From: Staphylococcus schweitzeri
Lineage (GTDB): Bacteria > Bacillota > Bacilli > Staphylococcales > Staphylococcaceae
NCBI RefSeq assembly: GCF_002902405.1
Contig: NZ_PPQS01000004.1
Span: forward strand, 1 to 64,000
Length of the DNA stretch: 64,000 bases
Reading direction: 5' to 3'
The notes beneath the pieces are model-generated. The model was not told the origin of the DNA. It did not search any database and was given only the letters and a program-made list of their open reading frames with translations. Of this stretch, positions 47,434-56,520 are shown piece after piece (position 1 is the first letter of the stretch; each line of letters starts with the position of its first letter). The position numbers were made by a program, and so were the translations under genes.

Positions 47434-48699
47434 GTGAAACGTAACCCTAAATTAGCTGCATTATTATCTGTCATACCTGGATTGGGCCAGTTTTATAACA
47501 AAAGACCTATTAAAGGCATGATATTCTTTATCTTTTTCATCAGTTTTATTTCTGTATTTTATAGCTTTTTAAATATTGGTTTTTGGGGATTATTCACATT
47601 AGGAACTGTACCTAAGTTAGACGATTCTCGTGTATTACTAGCTCAAGGTATCATTTCTTTATTGCTTGTTGCTTTCGCCATAATGTTATATATCATTAAC
47701 ATATTAGATGCATATCGCAATGCTCAACGCTTTAATCGTAATGAAGAAATAAAAGATCCTAAAGCACGTATGGTTGCAACTTGGGACAAGACTTTCCCAT
47801 ACTTACTCATCTCACCGGGTACATTCTTATTGATATTTGTAGTTGTATTTCCGCTGATATTTATGTTTGGTGTGGCATTTACGAACTACAATTTATACAA
47901 TGCACCTCCTAGGCACACATTAGAGTGGGTTGGTTTAGATAATTTCAAAACATTATTCACAATTGGTGTTTGGCGCAAAACATTTTTTAGTGTTATTACT
48001 TGGACATTAGTTTGGACACTTGTTGCAACAACACTTCAAATTGCATTAGGCCTATTTTTGGCAATTATTGTCAATCATCCTGTTGTTAAAGGAAAGAAAT
48101 TTATTCGTACGGTGCTAATTTTACCTTGGGCTGTACCATCATTTGTAACAATATTAATTTTTGTAGCATTATTTAACGATGAATTCGGTGCTATAAATAA
48201 TAATATTTTACAACCATTATTAGGCGTGGCACCAGCGTGGCTAAGTGATCCATTTTGGACAAAAATTGCTTTAATTGGTATCCAAGTATGGCTAGGTTTT
48301 CCATTTGTCTTTGCACTATTCACAGGTGTATTACAAAGTATTTCATCAGATTGGTACGAAGCAGCAGATATGGATGGTGCGTCTAGTTGGCAAAAGTTTA
48401 GAAACATCACATTCCCGCATGTCATTTATGCCACAGCGCCATTGTTAATTATGCAATATGCAGGTAATTTCAATAATTTTAATCTTATTTATCTATTTAA
48501 TAAAGGTGGTCCACCAGTGTCAGGGCAGAATGCGGGTAGTACGGACATCTTAATATCTTGGGTATACAATCTGACATTTGAGTTTAATAACTTTAATATG
48601 GGCGCAGTTGTGTCATTAATTATTGGTTTTATTGTGGCTATTGTGGCATTTATTCAATTCAGACGTACTAGTACTTTTAAAGATGAGGGAGGATTATAA
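47434..48699 (+). CDS. Sugar ABC transporter permease (MalF-like)
   Basis: The 421-residue permease has about eight helices. The N-terminal part (PKLAALLSVIPGLGQFYNKR, a short TM2-like segment) is typical of Gram-positive MalF homologues, and the core contains the EAA loop EAADMDGASSWQKFRNITFPHV that contacts the ATPase. It starts with GTG behind AAAGGAGA, five bases after the binding-protein gene, and ends one base before the next permease gene. It pairs with that protein to form the channel. Confidence 0.9.
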   Translation: MKRNPKLAALLSVIPGLGQFYNKRPIKGMIFFIFFISFISVFYSFLNIGFWGLFTLGTVPKLDDSRVLLAQGIISLLLVAFAIMLYIINILDAYRNAQRFNRNEEIKDPKARMVATWDKTFPYLLISPGTFLLIFVVVFPLIFMFGVAFTNYNLYNAPPRHTLEWVGLDNFKTLFTIGVWRKTFFSVITWTLVWTLVATTLQIALGLFLAIIVNHPVVKGKKFIRTVLILPWAVPSFVTILIFVALFNDEFGAINNNILQPLLGVAPAWLSDPFWTKIALIGIQVWLGFPFVFALFTGVLQSISSDWYEAADMDGASSWQKFRNITFPHVIYATAPLLIMQYAGNFNNFNLIYLFNKGGPPVSGQNAGSTDILISWVYNLTFEFNNFNMGAVVSLIIGFIVAIVAFIQFRRTSTFKDEGGL

Positions 48700-48700
48700 G

Positions 48701-49540
48701 ATGGCAAAGAAGAAGCGTATTATAAAAGCAATCGGGATTTATAGTTTTATAGCTATGATGTTTGTCATCATATTGTATCCATTATTGTGGACGTTCGGTA
48801 TTTCCCTTAATCCAGGTACGAATTTATATGGTGCTAAGATGATACCGAATGATGCGACATTTAAAAATTATGCATTTTTATTATTTGATGAAAGTAGTCA
48901 ATATTTAACTTGGTATAAAAATACACTTATCGTAGCATCAGCAAATGCATTATTTAGTGTGATATTTGTTACGTTAACAGCATATGCCTTTTCAAGATAT
49001 CGCTTTGTAGGGCGCAAATATGGATTAATTACATTTTTGATTTTACAAATGTTCCCTGTATTGATGGCAATGGTCGCAATCTACATTTTATTAAATACAA
49101 TCGGATTATTAGATTCATTATTTGGATTAACACTTGTATATATTGGTGGTTCGATACCGATGAATGCATTTTTAGTGAAGGGTTACTTCGATACCATTCC
49201 TAAAGAACTTGATGAATCTGCCAAAATTGATGGAGCAGGACATATGCGTATTTTCTTACAAATCATGTTGCCATTAGCTAAACCGATTCTAGCAGTTGTT
49301 GCTTTATTCAATTTTATGGGACCATTTATGGATTTTATATTACCTAAAATTTTATTGAGAAGCCCTGAAAAATTCACTTTAGCAGTTGGACTTTTCAACT
49401 TTATTAATGATAAATATGCAAATAATTTCACAGTGTTTGCGGCAGGGGCTATTATGATTGCAGTTCCTATAGCAATTGTATTCTTGTTCTTGCAACGCTA
49501 TTTAGTATCAGGTTTAACAACAGGTGCGACAAAAGGTTAG
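48701..49540 (+). CDS. Sugar ABC transporter permease (MalG-like)
   Basis: This 279-residue six-helix permease is the second channel subunit. The EAA loop is DESAKIDGAGHMRIFLQIMLPLAKP, and the C-terminal QRYLVSGLTTGATKG is the usual MalG ending. The ATG at 48701 follows GGAGG by about eight bases and is separated by one base from the malF-like stop. It is the last transporter gene; a STAR-type repeat separates it from the enzyme genes of the same orientation. Confidence 0.9.
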   Translation: MAKKKRIIKAIGIYSFIAMMFVIILYPLLWTFGISLNPGTNLYGAKMIPNDATFKNYAFLLFDESSQYLTWYKNTLIVASANALFSVIFVTLTAYAFSRYRFVGRKYGLITFLILQMFPVLMAMVAIYILLNTIGLLDSLFGLTLVYIGGSIPMNAFLVKGYFDTIPKELDESAKIDGAGHMRIFLQIMLPLAKPILAVVALFNFMGPFMDFILPKILLRSPEKFTLAVGLFNFINDKYANNFTVFAAGAIMIAVPIAIVFLFLQRYLVSGLTTGATKG

Positions 49541-49548
49541 TTTGAAAA

Positions 49549-49850
49549 TGGGAGTAGGACAGAAATGATAAAGAAGCACTAATGATTTATTGTGTAGTGG
49601 TTCTTACACATTAGTCACAGCTAATATGTACCTAAAAATAGGAATACATGAGTAAAACTCATGTATAAGAAATACTAATTTCTAAAGAAAAAGTATTTCT
49701 TTATGTTGGGGCCCCGCCCCCTCGGCAAGGTTGACTAGAATTGAAAAAAGCTTGTTACAAGCGCATTTTCGTTCAGTCAACTACTGCCAATATAACATTG
49801 TATAGCCTAGAACGTTGATTTATGTCTGAGACTCGACATAATCACTAATG
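49549..49850 (+). repeat. STAR-associated intergenic repeat
   Basis: The 300 bases between the importer and the dehydrogenase genes hold a dispersed S. aureus repeat. It starts GGGAGTAGGACAGAAATGAT, contains two hairpins (ATACATGAGT/ACTCATGTAT at 49644-49666 and AAGAAATAC/GTATTTCTT at 49667-49701), then the STAR-like core TATGTTGGGGCCCC (49702-49715), and ends with sequence also found at window positions 1-70. The hairpins may partly terminate the malG transcript. No gene is present. Confidence 0.8.
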
Positions 49851-49879
49851 ATGATAATGATTTAAAGGAGGACGAAATG

Positions 49880-50956
49880 ATGACGATTAAAGTTGGAATT
49901 ATTGGATGTGGTGGTATTGCAAATGGCAAACACATGCCTAGTTTGCGAAAAGTTGAAAATGTTGAAATGGTCGCATTTTGTGATGTAGATATTTCGAAAG
50001 CGGAGTGTGCGGCAGAAGTATATGGCACGAAAGATGCACAAGTTTATGATGACTATCAAGAGTTGTTAAAAGATAAAGCGATTGATGTTATCCACGTATG
50101 TACACCGAATGATTCACATTGTGATATTACTGTAGCGGGATTATATGCTGGTAAACATGTGATGTGTGAAAAACCAATGGCTAAAACGACAGCAGAAGCA
50201 CAAAAAATGATAGATGCAGCTCAAGAAACAGGTAAGAAGTTAACAATAGGTTATCAAAATCGCTTCAGACCAGATAGTCAATTTTTATATAAATCAGCGC
50301 AACGTGGCGACTTAGGTGACATTTATTTCGGAAAGGCACATGCCATTCGTCGACGTGCTGTGCCAACATGGGGTGTATTCTTAAATGAGGAAGCACAAGG
50401 TGGTGGCCCTTTAATTGACATCGGGACGCATGCATTAGATTTAACATTATGGATGATGAATAATTATGAACCAGAATCAGTGATGGGGTCAATATTTCAT
50501 AAATTAAATCAACAACATAATGCTGCAAATGCATGGGGATCATGGAATCCAGATGAATTTACTGTTGAAGATTCTGCATTTGGTTTCATTAAAATGAAAA
50601 ATGGTGCAACCATTATTTTAGAATCTGCATGGGCAATTAATTCTTTGGAAGTTGATGAAGCAAAATGTTCGTTATCTGGAACAAAAGCGGGAGCTGATAT
50701 GAAAGACGGTTTGCGTATTCATGGAGAAGATATGGGGACACTTTATACTAAACATGTTGAATTAGAAAACAAAGGTGTCGACTTTTATGAAGGTAATGAA
50801 GTGGACGAAGCTGAAGAAGAAGCGAAAGCATGGATAAATGCAATTGTGAATGATACAGAACCAGTTGTGAAAGCTGAACAAGCAATGATAGTAACTAAAA
50901 TACTTGAAGCAATTTATCAATCTGCAAAATCAGGCAAAGCCGTTTACTTTGATTAA
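49880..50956 (+). CDS. Gfo/Idh/MocA-family oxidoreductase 1
   Basis: The protein has about 358 residues: an N-terminal Rossmann NAD(P) domain (KVGIIGCGGIANGKHMPSL) and the family motif CEKPMA near residue 97, whose lysine is catalytic, plus GGGPLIDIGTHALDL in the C-terminal domain. Such enzymes oxidise or reduce sugar or inositol ring carbons. Two adjacent ATGs (49877, 49880) follow AAAGGAGG; the second has the better seven-base spacing. It lies in an operon with a paralogue and a sugar isomerase, downstream of a sugar importer, so the group probably handles the imported compound. Confidence 0.88.
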   Translation: MTIKVGIIGCGGIANGKHMPSLRKVENVEMVAFCDVDISKAECAAEVYGTKDAQVYDDYQELLKDKAIDVIHVCTPNDSHCDITVAGLYAGKHVMCEKPMAKTTAEAQKMIDAAQETGKKLTIGYQNRFRPDSQFLYKSAQRGDLGDIYFGKAHAIRRRAVPTWGVFLNEEAQGGGPLIDIGTHALDLTLWMMNNYEPESVMGSIFHKLNQQHNAANAWGSWNPDEFTVEDSAFGFIKMKNGATIILESAWAINSLEVDEAKCSLSGTKAGADMKDGLRIHGEDMGTLYTKHVELENKGVDFYEGNEVDEAEEEAKAWINAIVNDTEPVVKAEQAMIVTKILEAIYQSAKSGKAVYFD

Positions 50957-50980
50957 CATCTTTTATTAAGGAGGAACATC

Positions 50981-52021
50981 ATGACTAAACTAAACGTTGG
51001 TGTGATAGGTGTTGGCGGCATTGCACAAGACCGTCATATTCCAGCATTACTGAAACTAAAAGATAAAGTTTCACTAGTAGCAGTGCAAGATATTAACACC
51101 GTGCAAATGATTGAAGTTGCCAAACGTTTTAATATTCCGCATGCAGTTGAAACGCCAAGAGAATTGTTTAAACTCGTTGATGCGGTTATCATATGCACAC
51201 CTAACAAATTCCATGCTGATCTTTCAATAGAAGCATTGAATCATGGTGTCCATGTAATGTGTGAAAAACCAATGGCAATGACGACGGAAGAGTGTGATCG
51301 TATGATTGAAGCTGCTAACAGAAACCAAAAATTATTAACTGTTGCGTATCATTACCGACATACTGATGTCGCTATTACTGCTAAAAAAGCAATAAAATCA
51401 GGTGTTGTTGGCAAGCCCTTAGTTGCGCGTGTACAAGCGATGCGCAGACGTAAAGTTCCTGGATGGGGTGTTTTTACAAATAAAGCATTGCAAGGTGGCG
51501 GTAGCTTAATCGACTATGGATGTCATTTATTAGATTTATCCATATGGTTATTAGGCAAAGATATGTTGCCACAAAATGTTTTAGGCAAGACATATAATCA
51601 GTTAAGTAGACAACCGAATCAAATTAATGATTGGGGAACATTTGACCATGAAACATTTGATGTGGATGATCATGTCACAAGTTATATAACATTTTCAAAT
51701 AGAGCGAGTATGCAGTTTGAGTGTTCTTGGTCTGCGAATATTAAAGAAGATAAGATGCACGTAAGTTTATCGGGTGAAAATGGTGGTATTAATTTATTTC
51801 CTTTTGAAATTTATGAACCTCGTTTTGGAACTATTGTTGAAAGTAGTGCTGATGTTGAACATAACGAAGAGATCGCTGGGGATAGACAGGCTCGAAACTT
51901 TGTTAATGCGTGTTTAGGATTAGAAGAAATCGTCGTGAAAGCGGAAGAGGCGCGAAATGTAAATGCCCTTATAGAAGCGATTTATCGTAGTGATTTAGAT
52001 AATAAGAGCATACAACTTTAA
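50981..52021 (+). CDS. Gfo/Idh/MocA-family oxidoreductase 2
   Basis: This 346-residue paralogue of the preceding gene has the Rossmann motif NVGVIGVGGIAQDRHIPALL, CEKPMAMT with the catalytic lysine near residue 95, and GGGSLIDYGCHLLDLS. It starts 25 bases after its neighbour behind AAGGAGG. Pairs of these enzymes together with an isomerase occur in pathways that pass through a keto-sugar or keto-inositol; which compound is used here is unknown. Confidence 0.88.
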   Translation: MTKLNVGVIGVGGIAQDRHIPALLKLKDKVSLVAVQDINTVQMIEVAKRFNIPHAVETPRELFKLVDAVIICTPNKFHADLSIEALNHGVHVMCEKPMAMTTEECDRMIEAANRNQKLLTVAYHYRHTDVAITAKKAIKSGVVGKPLVARVQAMRRRKVPGWGVFTNKALQGGGSLIDYGCHLLDLSIWLLGKDMLPQNVLGKTYNQLSRQPNQINDWGTFDHETFDVDDHVTSYITFSNRASMQFECSWSANIKEDKMHVSLSGENGGINLFPFEIYEPRFGTIVESSADVEHNEEIAGDRQARNFVNACLGLEEIVVKAEEARNVNALIEAIYRSDLDNKSIQL

Positions 52022-52076
52022 TGGTTGATATAAATGATGAAAAATTTTCAATATATAAATGAAGGAGTGCTTTTCA

Positions 52077-53045
52077 ATGAAAATAGGTGTATTTTCAGTA
52101 TTATTTTACGATAAAAACTTTGAAGAAATGTTGGACTATGTTGCAGAATCTGGATTAGATATGATTGAAGTCGGAACAGGTGGTAATCCAGGAGATAAAT
52201 TCTGTAAGCTAGATGAATTATTAGAAGACGAAGGCAAGAGACAAGCATTTATGAAGTCAATCACAGACAGAGGGTTACAAATAAGTGGTTTCAGTTGTCA
52301 TAACAACCCAATTTCGCCAGACCCTGAAGAAGCAAAAGAAGCGGATGAAACATTACGTAAAACAATTCGTTTAGCGAATCTTTTAAATGTACCTGTTGTT
52401 AATACGTTCTCTGGAATTGCTGGTTCAGATGATACAGCTAAAAAACCTAACTGGCCTGTGACACCTTGGCCTACTGCATACTCTGAAATATATGATTATC
52501 AGTGGAATGAAAAGTTGATACCATATTGGAAAGATTTAGCTGAATTTGCAAAAGAACAAGATGTTAAAATTGCCATAGAGTTACATGCAGGATTTTTAGT
52601 GCATACGCCATATACAATGTTGAAATTACGTGAAGCTACGAATGAATACATTGGTGCTAATTTAGATCCAAGTCATTTATGGTGGCAAGGAATTGATCCG
52701 ATTGCAGCGATTCGTATATTAGGCCAAGCGAATGCAATTCATCACTTCCACGCTAAAGATACGTATATTAATCAAGAAAATGTAAATATGTATGGTCTAA
52801 CGGATATGCAACCGTATGGCAATGTTGCGACAAGAGCATGGACATTCCGTACAGTTGGTTATGGACACAGTCCATATATATGGGCAGATATCATTAGCCA
52901 ACTTATTATAAATGGATATGATTACGTATTAAGCATTGAACATGAAGATCCTATTATGTCAGTAGAAGAAGGTTTCCAAAAAGCTTGTCAAACTTTGAAA
53001 TCTGTTAATATTTACGACAAGCCAGCAGATATGTGGTGGGCATAA
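52077..53045 (+). CDS. Sugar phosphate isomerase/epimerase (xylose isomerase-like TIM barrel)
   Basis: The 322-residue AP-endonuclease-2/xylose-isomerase-like TIM barrel carries the expected metal-binding residues in IAIELHAGF (E), GANLDPSHL (D and H), IHHFHAKDT (H) and VLSIEHEDP (E). The ATG at 52077 follows GAAGGAG by nine bases; the in-frame ATG at 52059 is inside the spacer. It ends the operon with the two dehydrogenases. Related proteins include inosose isomerases and dehydratases; the substrate is not evident. Confidence 0.88.
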   Translation: MKIGVFSVLFYDKNFEEMLDYVAESGLDMIEVGTGGNPGDKFCKLDELLEDEGKRQAFMKSITDRGLQISGFSCHNNPISPDPEEAKEADETLRKTIRLANLLNVPVVNTFSGIAGSDDTAKKPNWPVTPWPTAYSEIYDYQWNEKLIPYWKDLAEFAKEQDVKIAIELHAGFLVHTPYTMLKLREATNEYIGANLDPSHLWWQGIDPIAAIRILGQANAIHHFHAKDTYINQENVNMYGLTDMQPYGNVATRAWTFRTVGYGHSPYIWADIISQLIINGYDYVLSIEHEDPIMSVEEGFQKACQTLKSVNIYDKPADMWWA

Positions 53046-53385
53046 TCCAATACATTGGTAAGTGTGAGGGTTGTCTGAAGGAAGACTGATGCAGGGCTTA
53101 GGCAAATGCCAAAGATTTTCATACCTTACATCATTTCAGCATTAGATGGTCATGTTACCATTTCTTATACGCTATAGCGATGGTCATGTTCATTCACAAT
53201 GAAAAATTCAAACCACTGCAAAGTAACGCAAGTCTTTTTGTGGTTTGATATATGATAAGAAATATAAAAAAGCCTGTTGTCACAATGGTCATAGATACGA
53301 ATTATTTCAAAGGTTTCTGAATGTTTCAGTACATCCTTTAAAACTTGTATCGATGTCGGCTAACGTGATGACAGGCTTTTATTTT
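53046..53385 (+). terminator. Intergenic region ending in a long-stem terminator
   Basis: No gene is seen in these 340 bases. AGCCTGTTGTCA (53271-53282) pairs with TGATGACAGGCT (53366-53377) through two G-U pairs, followed by TTTATTTTTT; the loop of about 80 bases could fold further. A repeated GATGGTCATGTT occurs near 53145 and 53182. The stem also lies at the end of the convergent minus-strand gene, so it may act both ways. Confidence 0.5.
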
Positions 53386-53880
53386 TTAAATATTCATTAG
53401 TTTCTCTTCTTGTTTAATACGTACATATAAGAAATACGCATATGGTACTAATAAAATAGTTGTATATGTTGCGTGTGTTAATAATAATACACCAATTAAT
53501 TCAGGTATGATGTTTAAGAAGTAATTTGGGTGCTTCGTAATTTTGTATAATCCTGATTTAATAATAGGATGATTTGGTAAAATGAATAATTTTAATGTCC
53601 AGATACCGCCAAGTGTTTTAATTACCATAAATAACATGATATAAGCAAAAATTAAAACGACTAATCCGATGGCGTTTGCTAAGCTAAAAGTATCTTTATT
53701 AATAAGAGCTTCTATACCTGCACAAACATAAATTAATACGTGTGTAATAGCTAATAGCTTTGAGTTTTTAACGCCGTATTCAATAGCACCATCTGCTTTT
53801 AATTGTTTTGAATGATTAATTGAAATCTTTAAGCTGATCAATCGGATACAGAAAAAGATAAGTAATATAGATAAGATCAT
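53386..53880 (-). CDS. Isoprenylcysteine carboxyl methyltransferase-like membrane protein
   Basis: The protein has about 164 residues and four or five membrane helices. It has the ICMT/YpbQ pattern near the C-terminus: LYKITKHPNYFLNIIPELIGV and then RIKQEEKLM. In that family these residues bind S-adenosylmethionine and the acceptor. The ATG at 53880 follows GGAGG; a longer in-frame start at 53931 would place that ribosome site inside the gene. The function in Staphylococcus is unknown, since prenylcysteine proteins are not known there. It is a single gene, convergent with the isomerase operon. Confidence 0.8.
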   Translation of the reverse strand: MILSILLIFFCIRLISLKISINHSKQLKADGAIEYGVKNSKLLAITHVLIYVCAGIEALINKDTFSLANAIGLVVLIFAYIMLFMVIKTLGGIWTLKLFILPNHPIIKSGLYKITKHPNYFLNIIPELIGVLLLTHATYTTILLVPYAYFLYVRIKQEEKLMNI

Positions 53881-54053
53881 GATGTCCTCCGTCATTATGT
53901 TTATATGTATACGCGTTGGTTTTGACAACATAAAGTATTTTATAGATAAAGTTTGTCAAATACTATTAACTATTTATTAATTTTAATACATAAATATGTT
54001 CCTAAATAAGTGTTTATGTTCAGTATTTTGGATGATTTAATAATTTTAAGGAT

Positions 54054-54067
54054 ATTAAGCGCTTACA
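54054..54067 (+). promoter_or_regulatory. Weak cre-like site upstream of uhpT
   Basis: ATTAAGCGCTTACA matches the cre consensus TGWAARCGYTWNCW at 12 of 14 positions, lacking the first two. It lies 47 bases before the uhpT start. Confidence 0.4.
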
Positions 54068-54113
54068 CCAACGTGATATATTTGGCTTAACGAAAATGAT
54101 TGAGGTGACAGAG

Positions 54114-55493
54114 ATGAACTTTTTTGATATCCATAAGGTTCCAAACAAAGGCATTCCATTATCAGTACAACGTAAATTATGGCTTAGAAACTTTATGCAA
54201 GCTTTCTTCGTAGTGTTCTTTGTGTATATGGCTATGTACTTAATTCGAAACAACTTTAAAGCGGCACAACCGTTTTTAAAAGAAGAAATCGGATTATCTA
54301 CATTAGAACTTGGTTATATCGGATTAGCATTTAGTATCACGTACGGTTTAGGGAAAACGTTGCTTGGTTATTTTGTCGATGGACGTAACACAAAACGTAT
54401 TATTTCATTCTTACTTGTATTATCTGCGATTACAGTTTTAATTATGGGATTTGTGTTAAGTTACTTTGGTTCTGTAATGGGACTATTAATTGTTCTTTGG
54501 GGGCTTAACGGTGTGTTCCAATCGGTTGGCGGACCTGCTAGTTATTCAACAATTTCAAGATGGGCGCCACGTACGAAACGCGGTCGTTATTTAGGTTTCT
54601 GGAATACATCTCATAATATTGGTGGTGCCATTGCAGGTGGTGTCGCACTTTGGGGGGCTAATGTATTCTTCCATGGTAATGTTATAGGTATGTTCATTTT
54701 CCCGTCAGTAATCGCATTACTTATTGGTATCGCGACGTTATTTATCGGAAAAGACGATCCAGAAGAATTAGGTTGGAATCGTGCCGAAGAAATTTGGGAA
54801 GAGCCGGTAGATAAGGAAAATATTGATTCTCAAGGTATGACGAAATGGGAAATCTTTAAAAAATATATCCTGGGAAATCCAGTTATATGGATTCTATGTA
54901 TCTCGAACGTATTTGTATATATAGTACGTATCGGTATTGATAACTGGGCGCCATTGTATGTGTCAGAGCATTTACACTTTAATAAAGGTGACGCAGTTAA
55001 CACAATTTTCTACTTTGAAATTGGTGCTTTAGTTGCAAGTTTATTATGGGGTTATGTATCAGACTTGTTAAAAGGACGACGTGCAATTGTAGCTATTGGA
55101 TGTATGTTCATGATTACATTCGTTGTATTGTTCTATACAAATGCGACAAGTGTAACGATGGTAAATATTTCATTATTTGCATTAGGTGCTTTAATATTCG
55201 GCCCACAATTATTAATCGGTGTATCATTGACTGGTTTTGTTCCTAAAAATGCCATTAGTGTGGCTAACGGTATGACAGGTTCATTCGCTTATTTATTCGG
55301 TGACTCAATGGCTAAAGTTGGATTAGCTGCTATTGCGGACCCAACACGTAACGGTTTGAATGTATTTGGCTATACACTAAGTGGTTGGACAGATGTGTTT
55401 ATCGTCTTCTATGTAGCGCTATTCCTAGGTATGATTTTGTTAGGTGTCGTTGCATATTATGAAGAAAAGAAAATTAGAAGTTTAAAAATTTAA
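54114..55493 (+). CDS. uhpT: Hexose phosphate transporter UhpT
   Basis: UhpT is a 459-residue organophosphate:phosphate antiporter of the MFS with 12 helices that takes up glucose-6-phosphate and also fosfomycin. The N-terminal YLIRNNFKAAQPFLKEEIGL and the loop DGRNTKRIISFLLVLSA are characteristic, as is SRWAPRTKRGRYLGFWNTSH. The ATG at 54114 follows GAGGTG by six bases and gives the usual length; an ATG at 54096 is in frame but overlaps that site. It is expected to be switched on by the adjacent HptRSA system when hexose phosphate is outside the cell. An RsaG-like RNA follows directly. Confidence 0.95.
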   Translation: MNFFDIHKVPNKGIPLSVQRKLWLRNFMQAFFVVFFVYMAMYLIRNNFKAAQPFLKEEIGLSTLELGYIGLAFSITYGLGKTLLGYFVDGRNTKRIISFLLVLSAITVLIMGFVLSYFGSVMGLLIVLWGLNGVFQSVGGPASYSTISRWAPRTKRGRYLGFWNTSHNIGGAIAGGVALWGANVFFHGNVIGMFIFPSVIALLIGIATLFIGKDDPEELGWNRAEEIWEEPVDKENIDSQGMTKWEIFKKYILGNPVIWILCISNVFVYIVRIGIDNWAPLYVSEHLHFNKGDAVNTIFYFEIGALVASLLWGYVSDLLKGRRAIVAIGCMFMITFVVLFYTNATSVTMVNISLFALGALIFGPQLLIGVSLTGFVPKNAISVANGMTGSFAYLFGDSMAKVGLAAIADPTRNGLNVFGYTLSGWTDVFIVFYVALFLGMILLGVVAYYEEKKIRSLKI

Positions 55494-55544
55494 TTTAAAT
55501 AATTCAGAGGTTTGCCAATTGATTACTATTATTTTGGCAATACC

Positions 55545-55741
55545 TGCCCCGAAGGCATGTGCGTGAAGAGATGAAAGATACTGCTTCTACCCTTGCAAAT
55601 ATATCATCTCTATGTCTCGGGGCAGATCATAATTCCCTGTTATGAAGTATCCTTATTTGCCCGACTTAGGGTGACTCAATGAATTTACTCCCTACAATAT
55701 AGGCATATAGCGGTGTCGATATAGTAGGGAGTATTTGTTTT
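55545..55741 (+). ncRNA. rsaG: RsaG-like small RNA from the uhpT 3' region
   Basis: Directly after uhpT, the outer stem TGCCCCGA/TCGGGGCA (55545-55552, 55617-55624) encloses an inner stem AGAGATGA/TCATCTCT (55567-55574, 55604-55611). An unpaired stretch with CCCT runs (ATTCCCTG, TTTGCCCGAC) follows, and then a terminator (ACTCCCTAC/GTAGGGAGT, 55687-55732, followed by ATTTGTTTT). Position and length of about 195 bases fit RsaG, known to be made with uhpT in response to glucose-6-phosphate. The identification rests on position and structure, and the 5' end is approximate. Confidence 0.75.
55687..55741. terminator. Shared terminator of rsaG and hptR
   Basis: ACTCCCTAC (55687-55695) pairs with GTAGGGAGT (55724-55732). 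TTTGTTTT follows on the plus strand, and the hairpin lies 20 bases past the hptR stop on the minus strand. Confidence 0.8.
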
Positions 55742-55761
55742 ACAGATAATTATTAGCAAGG

Positions 55762-56520
55762 CTATTTTGTTTGTTTACTATAATCACTTGGCGACATTTG
55801 TAGATATTTTTTAAAATGATAGCTAAACATTTTATATTCTGAAAATCCTACTTTGTCTGCAATTTCATAGTGCTTATAATGTCGATCTAACAATTGTAGA
55901 GATTGTAAGATACGATAACGATTTAAATAATCGACAATTGTAATACCAACATGATCTTTAAATGTTCGCATCGCATATGATTCACTAACATCGATATGTT
56001 GAATTAAATCTGAAACAGTCACTTTCGTTTGATAAGATTGCTTAATTTGATCAACAATCTGATTTACATAATAATCATTGTATTCGATTTTTAATAATGG
56101 TTGGAAAGCATCATGACAAGGTGCTAAGCTACGTCCGTAATGTGACTGTTGCTCTAATAACATTCGAACAAGTCTCTCTAAAATACCTTCTAATTGAGCG
56201 TGATCTACGGGCTTTAATAAATAATCTAGAACATGATGTTGAATACCAGCTTTCATATATTCGAAATCATCATAACTAGATAAAATGATGACATTGCAAT
56301 TTAAATGTGCAATATCATTGAGCAAATCGACGCCATTTTTTCGAGGCATACGAATATCAGTGATAACTAATTCAGGTTGATGTTGACGAATGAGTGATAG
56401 TGCTTCTACACCATCTTTAGCAGTGTATATCGTGTTAAAATAGTATTCTCCCCAAGGAATCATTTGTTTTAAACCTTCTCGTATAATACGTTCATCATCA
56501 CAAATCACAACTTTAAACAT
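55762..56520 (-). CDS. hptR: Hexose phosphate response regulator HptR
   Basis: The 252-residue response regulator has a receiver domain with the phospho-acceptor D55 (LVITDIRMP) and the acidic pocket in VVICDDE, then a C-terminal AraC-type DNA-binding domain ([25 protein letters not shown] and a second helix-turn-helix). When phosphorylated by HptS it should activate uhpT. It overlaps the hptS end by eight bases and is the last gene of hptA-hptS-hptR, transcribed toward uhpT from the other side. Confidence 0.95.
   Translation of the reverse strand: MFKVVICDDERIIREGLKQMIPWGEYYFNTIYTAKDGVEALSLIRQHQPELVITDIRMPRKNGVDLLNDIAHLNCNVIILSSYDDFEYMKAGIQHHVLDYLLKPVDHAQLEGILERLVRMLLEQQSHYGRSLAPCHDAFQPLLKIEYNDYYVNQIVDQIKQSYQTKVTVSDLIQHIDVSESYAMRTFKDHVGITIVDYLNRYRILQSLQLLDRHYKHYEIADKVGFSEYKMFSYHFKKYLQMSPSDYSKQTK

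Noticed and set aside
48075-48425. 116-codon minus-strand frame within the MalF-like permease
   Set aside because: It is a shadow of a conserved permease gene in another frame, with no ribosome site.
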